Assembly (NCBI GenBank): GCA_944548615.1
Contig: OX155961.1
Location: 33,189,631-33,253,630 of the forward strand
Origin: Micropterix aruncella
Lineage: Eukaryota > Arthropoda > Insecta > Lepidoptera > Micropterigidae
DNA length: 64,000 nt
Direction of reading: 5' to 3'
The position numbers were made by a program, and so were the translations under genes. Within the stretch, counting starts at the first letter, position 1. Each line of letters begins with the position of its first letter. Below are positions 44,221 through 55,265 of the stretch, in pieces. The notes below the pieces were generated by a model, which made no database searches, was not told the origin of the DNA, and saw nothing but the letters and a program-made list of their open reading frames with translations.

Positions 44221-47061
44221 ATGCCAAAAAATTGTATAAATCTGGTGCATCAGAATATTCAGGGGATAATAGGCAAAGAGCTAGAATTAGAATTGTTCTT
44301 GAACTGTAATCATATCGACATTCTATGTATATCAGAATCATGGCTCAAAAGCCATCAGATCATTTTCAGTTCCAATAACCATCAGATTGCCAGCTCATTT
44401 AACAGAGTTCGGTTGATACGTGGTGGCTCTTTAATAATTACAAAGAAATGCTTGAAATTTAAAGAAAGACGTGATATTGTGAGCCTCTCTGTCGAACGAG
44501 TTTTAGAGATTGCATGTATAGAATTGGAGGAAACCATTGTTATGAGTGTATACAAACCACCATGTGCGCCTTATGAAGCTTTTTATAAAATTATGGAAGA
44601 TGCCTTATTCAAAATAACCAATAGTCCTAAAACAATTGTTATTTGTGGAGACTTTAACATCAATATATTAGAAAAAAAATCCTTGACATGTAACTTTTTA
44701 AATTTATTTAGATCATTTAACTTATATAATGTTTTTCTTGAACCTACGAGGATAACTGCCTCAAGTGCTACTTGTATAGATAATATATTCACAAACATAA
44801 AACCCAATTATAAATCACTAATTAATATTTTGCACTCTGATCACTGCGGTCAGTTAGTATCATTTCCTAAGAAAAGCACTAGGGTTCTAAGAAAAAATAT
44901 TAGTTTTATTCCAATTACTGAGTGCCGTCTAGGGGAATTTAAATCTAGCTTAATTAGCAAATTACAAAGGTTGCCAATTCATGACAATCCTGACCAACTT
45001 TATGACTCATTCTTTGAATTAATTAGAGTTGAATTTAATAGAATCTTCATACCTAAAACGAAATCGATCAGTGATCGCTTATGCTTTAGTGATTGGGCAA
45101 CTGTTGGTATTTACAAAAGTCGTAATAAATTGTATGAACTGTATAATGAAAAAACTTATAATCATAGTGCGACTTTTAAGAAGTATGTAAATAACTATTC
45201 CAAAATATTCAAACGAGCCTGTTCCACTGCGAAGTCAATTTATTTGAAGAATAAGATCAAAAACTCTACAAACAAAATTAAAGCTACATGGAATATTATT
45301 AATAATGAAACAAATAGGGTTATAGCTCGCACAAGGGACTTTCATTTAAAGATAAATAATTTAGACATTAAAGCGGATATGGAAGTTGCGACTGAGTTTG
45401 AGCGATTTTTTACGAATATACCGTTAATAACGACTAACGCCCTCAAGTCGTCTTCCATTTCAGCTGAGATGCTACTTAAAGAAAGCGTTTCCGCATGTGT
45501 TACCGACTTCGCTTTCACTATTGTTAACTGCAATGATATAATAAATGCCTTTAAAACAATTGAGATAAAGAAAACTATGGACCTTTGGGGATATTCTGTA
45601 AAAACAATTTCATACATCATAGAAATAATCGCACCTTATCTAGCCTATATATTCAATTGTTGTGTTACTTCTGGAGTGTTTCCTGATCTGATGAAACATA
45701 GTAAAGTTATACCATTATTTAAATCTGGCGATACTTCTGATCCCTCGAATTTTCGACCAGTTTCCGTACTTCCCACTTTGAGTAAAATTTTCGAAAAATT
45801 AATTCTTAGACAATTGCACACTCATTTTAACAAATATAATTTACTTCATAAGAAACAGTTTGGATTTACAAAGGGTTGCTCAACCATAGATGCGGGAACC
45901 GAACTATTGACAGGTATATTGAATGCCTGGGAAGAGTCACAAGACGCATTAGGCATCTTCTGTGACTTGTCTAAGGCATTTGATTGTGTACACCATGATA
46001 CACTAGTTAGGAAATTACATCACTATGGCATTAGGAACAAGGCTCTTGATCTTCTTACTTCTTACTTGGGAAATAGAATTCAGAAGGTTGATGTAAACGG
46101 TAAAAGATCACCAGGATCAATGGTCACCATGGGTGTCCCACAAGGCTCCATTCTTGGCCCATTTCTCTTCTTAATATACATAAATGATTTACCCTTTCAC
46201 ATAAGGAATAATCACGAAATTGTATTGTTTGCTGATGATACTTCTTTGACGTTTAAAATTAGTCGAAAATTGTACAATTATGACGAAGTTAACAATGCAC
46301 TCTCAAAAGTTGTCCATTGGTTTAATGTAAATAACCTACTATTAAATGAAAGAAAAACCAAAGTGATTAAATTTTCTACACCTAATGTTAAGCAGGTACA
46401 AACCAATGTAGAAATAAATGGAACTAGACTGGAGCCTGTTGCTTCAACTGTGTTTCTAGGGATAACAATTGACTCCAAATTACAATGGGGCCCACAAATT
46501 GAGAAAATGTCAGGAAAACTTAGCTCTGCGGCATACGCAGTTAAAACAATAAGGCGGCTGACTGATGTAGATACAGCAAGAATTGTATACTTTAGTTACT
46601 TTCACAGCATTATGTCCTATGGGATTCTTCTCTGGGGAAGCTGTGCGGACATCAATAACATCTTTATACTACAGAAACGTGCTGTAAGAGCTATATATAA
46701 ACTTGGTCCTCGAGTTTCACTTAGAGAAAAATTCAAAGAGATAAATATTCTTACTGTTGCATCACAATATATATACGAAAATCTGTTGTATGTCCACAAG
46801 AATATTGACAAGTTTAAAATAAAAAGCGACACTCATAATTTTAATACTAGACATAAGCATAACCTTGTTGTACGTGCTACTCGTCTCCACAAAATAAGCA
46901 ATTCTTTTTTGGGACAATGTATACGCTTCTATAACAAACTTCCTCATACTATTAGAGAACTATCTGTAAATAAGTTTAAAGCTACCATCAAAGCAAAATT
47001 GTATAAAAAAGCATACTATACAATATCTGATTATGTAAATGACAAAACGGCTTGGGAGTAA
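44221..47061 (+). CDS. LINE ORF2: APE endonuclease + reverse transcriptase
   Basis: 946 residues from the first in-frame ATG. The frame itself is open from 44035, overlapping ORF1, with no ATG before 44221. Residues about 7-215 form an APE-like endonuclease that nicks target DNA: HQNIQG (Asn12), ISESWL (Glu39), VICGDFNIN (Asp144), CIDNIF and HSDHCG (Asp207, His208) are all present. Residues about 490-760 are the RT: DPSNFRPVSVLPTLSKIFEK, FGFTKGCST, FCDLSKAFDCVHHDTL (Asp582), GVPQGSILGPFLFLIYINDL and LFADDTS (Asp672, Asp673). The C-terminal region carries WGSCADINNIFILQKRAVRA and FYNKLPHTI, also seen in the decayed LINEs nearby. No RNase H and no zinc knuckle. It would copy its own RNA at the nicked target. 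Translation could use the -1 site at 44059, reinitiation, or the ATG. Confidence 0.92.
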   Translation: MPKNCINLVHQNIQGIIGKELELELFLNCNHIDILCISESWLKSHQIIFSSNNHQIASSFNRVRLIRGGSLIITKKCLKFKERRDIVSLSVERVLEIACIELEETIVMSVYKPPCAPYEAFYKIMEDALFKITNSPKTIVICGDFNINILEKKSLTCNFLNLFRSFNLYNVFLEPTRITASSATCIDNIFTNIKPNYKSLINILHSDHCGQLVSFPKKSTRVLRKNISFIPITECRLGEFKSSLISKLQRLPIHDNPDQLYDSFFELIRVEFNRIFIPKTKSISDRLCFSDWATVGIYKSRNKLYELYNEKTYNHSATFKKYVNNYSKIFKRACSTAKSIYLKNKIKNSTNKIKATWNIINNETNRVIARTRDFHLKINNLDIKADMEVATEFERFFTNIPLITTNALKSSSISAEMLLKESVSACVTDFAFTIVNCNDIINAFKTIEIKKTMDLWGYSVKTISYIIEIIAPYLAYIFNCCVTSGVFPDLMKHSKVIPLFKSGDTSDPSNFRPVSVLPTLSKIFEKLILRQLHTHFNKYNLLHKKQFGFTKGCSTIDAGTELLTGILNAWEESQDALGIFCDLSKAFDCVHHDTLVRKLHHYGIRNKALDLLTSYLGNRIQKVDVNGKRSPGSMVTMGVPQGSILGPFLFLIYINDLPFHIRNNHEIVLFADDTSLTFKISRKLYNYDEVNNALSKVVHWFNVNNLLLNERKTKVIKFSTPNVKQVQTNVEINGTRLEPVASTVFLGITIDSKLQWGPQIEKMSGKLSSAAYAVKTIRRLTDVDTARIVYFSYFHSIMSYGILLWGSCADINNIFILQKRAVRAIYKLGPRVSLREKFKEINILTVASQYIYENLLYVHKNIDKFKIKSDTHNFNTRHKHNLVVRATRLHKISNSFLGQCIRFYNKLPHTIRELSVNKFKATIKAKLYKKAYYTISDYVNDKTAWE

Positions 47062-47150
47062 GGCTTGGACGCATCATAAGAACATAAATTAAAAATAATA
47101 TTTAATTGTGTCTATATGAATAAAGAACATTTTGATTTTGATTTTGATTT

Positions 47151-47420
47151 TTTGAGTAGTATTTTCTGGGCTTTAACCAGTGGTTCAAGTACTTGTTTCG
47201 TACGGGCATCCCAAGCAATGACACCGTGCATCCATAAGCTTTGTCAAAGCGCCATGTACACAATTTTTAACGTCGGCTTTGCCAGAATATTACGTAGCCC
47301 ACGAAAGACGTATACTAACTTTCGAGTGCGCAAGGTAAGTTCATTTAGTTGGTTCTTCCAGGTTAACTTGGAATCAATGGTCATGGAAACAATGGAATTC
47401 AAACTGAATCACTGCTGAAC
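47151..47420 (-). pseudogene. Host LINE (family L-b), upstream part
   Basis: On the minus strand: VSMTIDSKLTWKNQLNELTL, RTRKLVYVFRGLRNILAKPT, LKIVYMAL, a stop, then QSLWMHGVIAW and QVLEPLVKAQKILLK, where the full-length element interrupts it. One stop codon shows that the host copy was already dead or has since decayed. Confidence 0.75.
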
Positions 47421-47424
47421 ATAC

Positions 47425-47735
47425 GGCAGGTAGTGGTTCGTACTCGAGCGACTACGTACCCGTGTCCAGTCAGGAGATTAGAGGTTTTATGATGGTTAAT
47501 TCTACATGGAGATATCATTTCAAAACTGGTAGTAGAAAGGAGGCGAGGCTGCCCGTTGGGTACCTTACCTGGTGCCTCGCCGTAAGGCGTTGGTCTGTGT
47601 CGTGTTTGTGGCTTTGCTGGACGGTTGGTTTTTACCGTCCCAAAGTCTCTACGCTCATCCCACGGCTGAAAGAACGATCACATATCGTTTTACCAGGCTG
47701 GGATGACGGGTTCGTCCGATGTAGTCGACACCGCT
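47425..47735 (-). repeat. GRR head fragment, diverged
   Basis: ATGGTTAATTCTACATGGAG and ATATCATTTCAAAACTGGTA match 61330-61370. It ends with GATGACGGGTTCGTCCGATG, the GRR head hairpin read in reverse. Only the head half is present. Confidence 0.55.
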
Positions 47736-49194
47736 CAACTGATCAAAAAATAATATTTCGCTCTACATTCTCTCAAAAATTCACTAACACTATTCCCTGA
47801 AGACAAAATAATAATTCCTCTGCGACCACGTTCTTTGTTCTAATTTTAATTCTACAGGACAGAACCCCGCAGATTTTTGAAAGGTAACTGAAACAGCCAA
47901 TACCTATGAGCTTAATTTTGGAATTACAGGCATTAATTTTCTAACCACTCAATTTATCTTCAAACTGCAAGAAACAATACTTGCAGCTACACTAACATTA
48001 ACAAAATTATTTGCGGAGCTCAAGATAATTCCGTTTGAAATCTATGGTATAGAATGCAGCCGTAGCTCGATGGGTATGCAAAGCTGGCGATGAAGCGGTT
48101 TAATGGTATGCTTGTTAGGGACGTTGATTTCATTGAATTAACAATCTACAAGACAAATCCCAAGTACACTAAATGAATCTTAAGTAAGCAACCCATTCCC
48201 TTTAGAAGTTAGTAGGATTATACAGTTTCCCGGATTCAAAATAGATTGATAAAAACCTTTACAGGACTCCTCAAGCCTGATTATAAATATATACATAATC
48301 TTAATATCTCCTGTTTTAAATAATAGAAATGTGATTAAAGTCACATTAGACATTGTAAAATAATACATATAACATTTTCCTATCAGTCTATACCACCACA
48401 AAACTCTGTTGCATGCTTTGTTAATATTGCAGACTTGAATCAAATCGAGGAAGTGGTACAAAAAGCGTATGTTAATAATGTGGAGGGTCATGATGACCCT
48501 GTTTTACATTATTTTTTTAAAAGTATTTATTGGTATGTAATAAAAAACGGCTGAAATGAAACTTAAAAATTCGTTACTAAATAAGCATTTTTTATAAAAC
48601 AATGCCATTATGCGTAGACAAGTTTAATTATTTTGAACATACAAAAAGTCTGAAAAATAACCAACTTAAGCAGGACTCTCCGTTACATATTTATTTAAAA
48701 AATCAACAATAACAATCTCTTTCATAAAAGTATTTTTTTAAAACACTGTAGAGATCAATTATTTCTCACCACAAAATTACTATTTTAGTCTTTTAAGATA
48801 TTAATCACCACGAAAACAGAACGAAACTGTGTTCTTGACAAATGTACGAATGAAACCTTCCGCAAACATTTATATGTATTCATCATAAACATACATATTT
48901 AGTATTGCATAGAACACTGTCAGAGGCCATTTTTTTTAAAAATAATGCCTTAAAAAAGGCACAAAATTTCTACGGCGTGGTCATGGAAGTGTCATAAATA
49001 CCCTTTTTGCTTTCACACTATTCTATCTCCATCCGTAGGCGGCGACCGACTGAGTGGTAGCTCGCGAGGGAAGAAAAATTCAATAGCTCCAGCTACTGTA
49101 AAGTTCGCCAGCGTACGACCGCTCGACAAAATACTGCACACAAAACAAAATTAGCAGGGTCAAATTGATCCATTCACATCCTCGCCGGGTTTAC
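47736..49194. other. AT-rich, no feature recognised
   Basis: A 103-codon minus frame at 48180-48491 has no motifs. 49010-49140 is GC-balanced unique DNA. Confidence 0.35.
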
Positions 49195-49817
49195 CCCTTT
49201 GAGTAGCGGCATAATTTTATGGCAGACCGCGGCAATTTATTGGAATTTCTTGCAATATCGCCGCGCTTGACAAAAAGTACTATAACTATGGAACTACTAC
49301 AGAAATCATAAAAAGAATAACTGTGTAATGATTGCATTTAAATTTTGTATATGGAATATGGAAATTTCATTTTGTAAAATAATGAGATAATTATGAATAA
49401 ATTAGAGGAAATCGAAAAAGTGAAAAAAATTCGGCAATTCTAGTTCTTGTCTTAAGGAAAGATACGGAACTCTATTTAGAATTTGTAAATACAATCGAGA
49501 TTTTTATTAGATTCTCTATCAAATGTAATATTTCGTTTTGCTTATTTACATACAAACATATTTAAAATATGATTTCTCGAAAAAAAAAATGATGTTTGAC
49601 AATGAAATTTTACCAGAAATATACGCGAAATGACGCGCGAAATTATACTAGCGGCCGTATATGTATCTACGGTAATAGTGATATATTTGGTATGGATTTT
49701 AGGATGCGTTCGAATTAGAAAATAATATTAATGTGTGCTCCGGGAGCAAGCCGCCAATATTAATCGTTACGTAGTCAACGGTGTTCTGATGTGCAACCAA
49801 ATTACGTAGCCGAAGAG
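49195..49817 (+). mobile_element. piggyBac-like MITE family 1, copy 1
   Basis: Starts near CCCCTTTGAGTAGCGGCATA and ends TTACGTAGCCGAAGAG before TTAA (49818-49821). The interior matches 52130-53257: AAAGTACTATAACTATGGAA, ATGACGCGCGAAATTAT, GCTCCGGGAGCAAGCCGC. The left target reads TTAC, so it has mutated. Confidence 0.65.
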
Positions 49818-49984
49818 TTAAAAGTGAACGGAAAATGGTCATGAGATACGGAGACATGCAATGTCACAAAATTAATGTTCATTATTGACAATTGAAACCA
49901 TTTTATTCAAATCTAATAAATATTAAAAAGTAACTAATAATAATGAACAAGGTAGAAAAATGAATCATCAACCTAAAAACTAAG

Positions 49985-50090
49985 TCATTAATGTGCGCTT
50001 CGGGAGCTAGCCGCCAATATTGCTCGTAACGTAGTCAACGGTGTTCTGATGTGCAACCAAATTTGATCGTTACGTAACCGAAGGGTAAGT
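49985..50090 (+). mobile_element. MITE family 1, 3' end fragment
   Basis: GTGCGCTTCGGGAGCTAGCC to GTTACGTAACCGAAGGGTAA. Only the right end of the element. It lies about 170 bp from copy 1. Confidence 0.6.
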
Positions 50091-50620
50091 GACTAAAACA
50101 TAGGAAGTACTTGACAGTGCTATTTAAAAATCTTGACTGGAAACGCTCTAAATGAACGGAACTACCTTACACAATTAGCATCACTTCAACATTAATTACA
50201 TCATATTTTCCTCCACGTTATGTTTTGTAGAGGCTTTGTCGTATGGGCGTTGCGCTCTGTCGTATCAGGCGTTGGTCAGGCGCCGCAGTGGAAATTATTG
50301 TATTGGAGTTTAATTAAAAATCAACATGAAGAGGATCTGGAGGAGCTGGCGGGCTGCCTGGGATCCGATAAATTAAGTAGAGAGAGGCGCGTGCGACCGA
50401 CGCCGCGGCCCCTCCGCTGGAAAGTTTGGATAAGTTTTAATTTATTTTTCCACGAGAAGACGCCGTCGACCAGCCATTTCGTGGAATCCCCTATGAAATT
50501 TCATCCGGCCGACTCGACGCAAACCCAGAGGGAGCAACCGACTAATTCAATTAAATAATTTAAAGAAATTTAATTGGAGAAAAAATATCCGAGCGATATT
50601 GGAGCCGCTCGGATAATTTC
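50091..50620. other. Unique GC-rich segment with open frame
   Basis: A 112-codon plus frame (50220-50558) is open and GC-rich but lacks a recognisable domain or a second supporting signal. ATCCGAGCG...CGCTCGGAT (50587-50613) is a 9-bp-stem hairpin just before the GRR copy. Confidence 0.3.
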
Positions 50621-51290
50621 GTGGCCAACTCCAACAGGGCCCATTAGGACCCTGTTGGAGTTGGCCACAAAGACCCATTCGTTCAGGGTCGGTCATACTC
50701 ACGGGTCAACACCCATCCGGCATGCCTCCACGAAGACGGGAGAGTCAGGGTAGGACGCTGGCCTGCCGAACAGTCTTCCCTAGGAGTCAACCTTCGGGCG
50801 CTCCTCGGCAGTTTGCGCACCATTCGGCTTCAGCCAATCGAGTGTTCACTCCGACTAACAGTCGGGGAAATCTGGGAACAGTAATGTTTCCTATAGAGCA
50901 CGGGTGGTTGTTAACCATATGGCAACTGTTCTTGAAACGACCATTCGGCCAGCCGATCCCGGGTAAATAAACCGGGCAAAGAATGCCGTGGTCCGCGACA
51001 GACTCGGTAGAAACCGTATCACCGCTTCGTAAGCGAGAGGACCGCGCAAGCGACCTTGAACCTGTAACCAGTCCAGAGGAAGGAGGTATCCTGGTCGGGG
51101 GGCGTGGCTGCCCGCTTGTTACCTTTCCCAGAGCCTTGCCGTAAGACGGGCAGATGGCGTAGCTAGACGGTGGATCTTTTTTCATTACAAGTCCTCTGCG
51201 CTCATCTCACGGGAGACAAAATGATCAATATAGTTAAACCTTCCTGAGGTGACGGGTTCGCCCATTGTAGTTGACAGCTCTAGTAGGGTC
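50621..51290 (-). repeat. GRR, copy e, with inverted end
   Basis: All main blocks on the minus strand, ending at the head GTCAACTACAATGGGCG (about 51256-51275). At its other end the last 19 bp are present twice in opposite orientation (50621-50639 and 50650-50668), giving a palindrome with a 10-nt loop. Confidence 0.75.
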
Positions 51291-51729
51291 CGATAACTAG
51301 AATTGAAAAAAATAGACCTACACCGCTTGGACTAATGAACTAAGCACTAGAAATTTAACGGACTAAAGGATCAAGACAAGCAATTATTTTTTAGAAAATT
51401 TACAGCGTTTTATGCGTAATACTAACATAAATATATTATGCAACTCTTAGGTGGAAGTTTTCACAATTTAAACTAATGTTTGACAAACGTCGACATGTCT
51501 ACACGAATTTTCGATTAAAATATTTTCGCATGTTTCGACTAAGTACTGTTTTACGCATGTTTTCGACCAAGTAGGTACTGAATTCAATAGATACTTGTGA
51601 CTAAACTTGTGACATAATTACCTTTTCCTGTTCTTCAAACATAATTACCATTTCATCGACCACGTTTTGAATCCATTGAATCACATAACATAATTCGAAA
51701 AGTGAGCTAAATGGCATATCAGGAAAACT
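51291..51729. other. AT-rich, no feature recognised
   Basis: Nothing assigned. Confidence 0.35.
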
Positions 51730-51739
51730 CCATAACAAG

Positions 51740-51953
51740 TTATAAATAGGATAAAACGAATTTACTGCTTGAAGTTTATAGCACCTGATGTATCGGCGAT
51801 TTTGCCAACGCCGTTTTCCAAACTAAACAGTCGACCCTGGACAACGTCGATTGTAACATCTCCGACACGTCGGGTATTATAAACTTCATGTGGAAAATTC
51901 GCTTTATCCTATTTATAATGTCAAACAACCGCGAATAGCCTTCGATTTCATAT
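51740..51953 (-). mobile_element. HPR palindromic element, copy 3
   Basis: Opposite orientation: it ends with CAACCGCGAATAGCCTTCGA, the complement of the head. Arms TTATAAATAGGATAAAACGA and TCGCTTTATCCTATTTATAA pair. The flanks CCATAACAAG (51730-51739) and CCATAATAAG (51954-51963) form a 10-bp TSD with one mismatch. Confidence 0.75.
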
Positions 51954-52129
51954 CCATAATAAGTGTTTCGTCGACCGAAGTATTCATTAGCGTAAATATC
52001 TACATAGAATCTTTGATTGTATAGGCCCAGGGCATTAGACAGCTCTATGACATAGTAAGATTTCGCAGCTAGAATTTTACTATGAAACAGAATGTGTAGA
52101 TAGTACTCATAGTTCCAAATATTGATTAA

Positions 52130-53257
52130 CCCTTCGAGTAGCGGCATAATTGCATGGCAGACCGGGGCAATTTATTGAAATTTCTTGAAATATCGCTGCG
52201 CTCGACCAAAAGTACTATAACTATGGAACTACTATAGAAATCACAAAAAGAATAACTTTACAATGATTGCATTGAAATTTCGTATATAGAATATTGAAAT
52301 CTAATTTTGTAAAACAATAAGATAATTATGAATAAATATGAGAAAGTCGAAAAAGTGAAAAAAACTCGGCATTTGTACTTGTCTTACGGAAAAATACGTA
52401 ACGCTATTTAGTAATTCTAAACACTATCGTGATCTTTATCAGATTCTCTATCAAGGTAATGTTTTGTTTTGCTTATTTACATACAAAAATATTTAGATAT
52501 TAGCTCATAAAAACCAATAAAATTTTTGATGATTTCTCAAAAAAAAAAATGATGAGGTTTGACAATGAAATTTTACCAGAAATATACGCGAAATGACGCG
52601 CGAAATTATTCTAGCGGCCGTCTATGTATCTATGGTAATAATGAGATATTTGGTATGGATTTTAGGATGCGTTCGAATTAGAAAATAATATTACTGTGCG
52701 CTCCGGGAGCAAGCCGCTAATATTGGTCGTTACGTAGTCATAATAATAATTATAATCAAAATTCTTTATTGACCACAACGGGTACAAATGGCGGGCTTAT
52801 TGCCATAAACGGCAATATCCTCCAGCCAACCAGCAGGTAGCAATTACGTTTGTTCGTGGCAGAACATTTTTTTTAAAATTTTTCATTGACTTCAAAGATA
52901 CATATATGTACATACACATACATACATATATACATACAATACATAAAATGCATAATAATATAAATGATACATAATATCCATATTATACATATACATAATA
53001 AAAAATAAAAAATATATATACTTAGGATCAGCTTATATTATTTTGAGAGCAGATATAGCTTCAGCCGGGAGCAAAATGCACTCGAACTAACGGTATCCCG
53101 TATATTGGAAGGCAGGTTATTCCATAATTTTGCGGCATATACAGCAAAGGAATAGGTGAAGAAAGCTGTGTGATGCTGAGGTATACATAGAGTATTCGTT
53201 GACTGAGTCAACAGTGTTCTGATGTGCAACCAATTTGGTCGTTACGTAGCCGAAGGG
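52130..53257 (+). mobile_element. piggyBac-like MITE family 1, copy 2
   Basis: TTAA (52126-52129), then CCCTTCGAGTAGCGGC, and at the other end GTAGCCGAAGGG, then TTAA (53258-53261). The TIR core is CCCTTCG. The interior is non-coding and interrupted by a LINE fragment at 52742-53207. Confidence 0.8.
52742..53207 (-). mobile_element. LINE 3' fragment (family L-a) inside MITE
   Basis: 53038-53205 on the minus strand reads LCIPQHHTAFFTYSFAVYAA, KLWNNLPSNIRDTVSS, the RT C terminus of family L-a. The 3' UTR shares GGTACAAATGGCGGGCTTAT-like sequence with 7620. The tail is an ATTATTATTA run at 52742. AGTCA flanks both sides, a 5-bp TSD, and the intact MITE copy shows the empty site. Confidence 0.75.
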
Positions 53258-53261
53258 TTAA

Positions 53262-54184
53262 AAATCATTAAATTCAATATGACAGCCCTCTTAGTATAGC
53301 AGTATGGCAGTGCACTATAGATGGCTATCTCAAAATAAAATAATATATAATAACAAACAATTTTTCAAATAATAACCCTTATTATTTTAGTATCACTTAC
53401 ATATATACATCTATTTTTAATTTAGTATACACGTTTCAATAAGTAATAATTAAGTTACTAAGGTTCAGATAAACCAATAGATGGCATTCTATCTCTCCGT
53501 ATTATTTCTGTGATGTAATCAGACTGTAAAAAGAAACGCGATATATGGCACTATTAATTTAAAGTCATTATTGTTTTCATTGCTTAAATGATTTATTTTT
53601 TTTATTTATTTATTAAAGAAAAGCACATTTTTATAGCAGTACATTGTAAGTTTAACATTATAGGCTTAAATGTAAATAATAGCAAAATAGAAAGCACCGC
53701 AGACCAATTTTTTTTTAATCAACGCCGCCTAACTAGGCCTAGGCCCGTACTAAGGCAAGCGTACCAAGTAGAGTGGTTTGTGCATACTTTAGAATACTTA
53801 ATTTAAAAAATATGGTAGGTATCAAATAATACTAAAAATGAACTAATAATAATAAACATTGTAATTTGAGTGTAGTGTGATGTAACTGTAGTGTAGTGAA
53901 GTGTGATGTAAATGTAGCTGTAGTGTGCTAGAAAAATAACATTCAGTAAATGGTGAAATAATTAAACTGAATAATAATAATATAATATCGTAATAAATAC
54001 AATAAAATATAAAAACATTATTAATGAATCGAAAAAAAGGAAAAAATGATATCTCAATAAATATTTAAAGAATCATATTTAAATAGTCCGAGGATACAAT
54101 TATATATAAAATGTCCATGTTACAAGTTACAATATATATTTCAATATAATTCAATTAAAAAAAGAGAAAAACAAGAACAGCGAT
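53262..54184. other. AT-rich with a LINE 3'-end scrap
   Basis: 53722-53775 contains GCCTAACTAGGCCTAGGCCC, the reversed 3'-end block of LINEs seen at 31700 and 35100. The rest shows nothing. Confidence 0.35.
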
Positions 54185-54400
54185 TTAATAAAATAATAAT
54201 AATAGTAATTCAATTTATTTAAATTAAATTACATAAGAATATCAAATATTTGGTGGCTAATATCCCGACCTTCATTCAGGAGCCACCTGTGACACCGTTT
54301 TTTAAATTGGTCTTTACTGTATACGATTTTTATCGACTCATCCAATTCGTTGTATATCCTGGGGCCTATACTCATAAGATGCGATTTTATTATCAGTCAG
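54185..54400 (-). mobile_element. LINE 3' fragment
   Basis: On the minus strand: SHLMSIGPRIYNELDESIKI, VYSKDQFKKRCHRWLLNEG, then ILM and a stop. The tail is ATTATTATTA at 54190. A different CR1-lineage family from L-a and L-b. Confidence 0.6.
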
Positions 54401-54420
54401 TTCATTATTAGAAACAATTC

Positions 54421-55265
54421 ATGGGCAATGTTTATTATATACAGATGAGAGAAATGCGTCGCAAACTCTTTGGCCGATTTCATTCGCTGAATAGACTGAA
54501 AAATATCCTCCCGGAGGAGAGCAAGATTACGATTTGTCAGTCTGCTCTCCTCCCCTTCTGGATTATGGAGATGTCGCATTTCTCGACCTCACAGAGGAGT
54601 TATCCACCAAAGTTGAGCGTCTCCAAAATGTTTGCATCCGGTATATCCATGGCCTCAGAAAATTTGACCACATCACGGAGTACAGACAGAAGCTTCACTG
54701 GCTGTCGACCCGGGAGAAATGAGACATGCGAGTTCTCTGTATGCTTTTCAAGATCTTGGATGGCGTCGCTCCCAATTATCTTACCGGCAGATCTACTGCA
54801 CTATCGGCTCATGGACGCCCTCTGAGATCAAAAGACAACCTGCTACTCTCTATCCCTAGTCACAGCAGTGATTTCTTCTCATTCTCTTTCACCGTGCATG
54901 AAGCCCGTCTTGGGAATGCTTTGCCGAAAATGTGAGAACCGCGCCAAGCATAACAACTTTAAAAACAGAATCAGAGAGCCTTTGTAATCTTCCAGATAAA
55001 TTCCCTATCCCCTCCCATTCCCTTCCTTTTAAAACTTTAGCGTCTTTATAGGTGTTAGATTATTTTGATTTGGCAAACCTGTGCCCACAAAGAGTTAAGT
55101 ATATATTTCTTTTTATCGTCTTTTATTTTATTTGTCATACCCTTTATATAGATTAATTTATGTAGTCTATTCGTAAATAATGTTCAAACAATAGTATAGG
55201 TTAGCTCTAAAATATTGCCTGCAGGCAATAAGCTCGCATTTACTTAAGAATAAAGAGTTTTATTA
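54421..55265 (+). pseudogene. LINE RT C terminus and 3' end, family L-a
   Basis: 54534-54935 reads LLDYGDVAFLDLTEELSTKV, ERLQNVCIRYIHGLRKFDH, EYRQKLHWLSTREK, a TGA stop, then MRVLCMLFKILDGVAPNYL and FSFTVHEARLGNAL. A frameshift follows (TFKNRIREPL-like end). The 3' UTR has the C-run tract CCCTATCCCCTCCCATTCCC (55003-55022), then AATAAAG and a TTATTATCATTATTATTA tail. Confidence 0.75.

Larger units (their letters stand above)
42256..47150 (+). mobile_element. Full-length CR1-like LINE, both ORFs intact
   Basis: A 4.9-kb element with a 5' UTR (42256-42766), ORF1, ORF2, a short 3' UTR with AATAAA (47119-47124) and a TTTTGA microsatellite tail (47130-47150). It has no poly(A), as expected of the CR1 group. 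The endpoints are set by the interrupted host LINE, whose reading frame is restored when the element is removed, with no target duplication and no loss. Both ORFs are free of stops, so the insertion is likely recent and possibly active. The exact clade (CR1, Daphne, Kendo, L2) was not determined. Confidence 0.85.

Noticed and set aside
50220..50558. 112-codon gene before the GRR copy
   Set aside because: No domain, no clear start context and no splice evidence. Kept only as a unique GC-rich segment.
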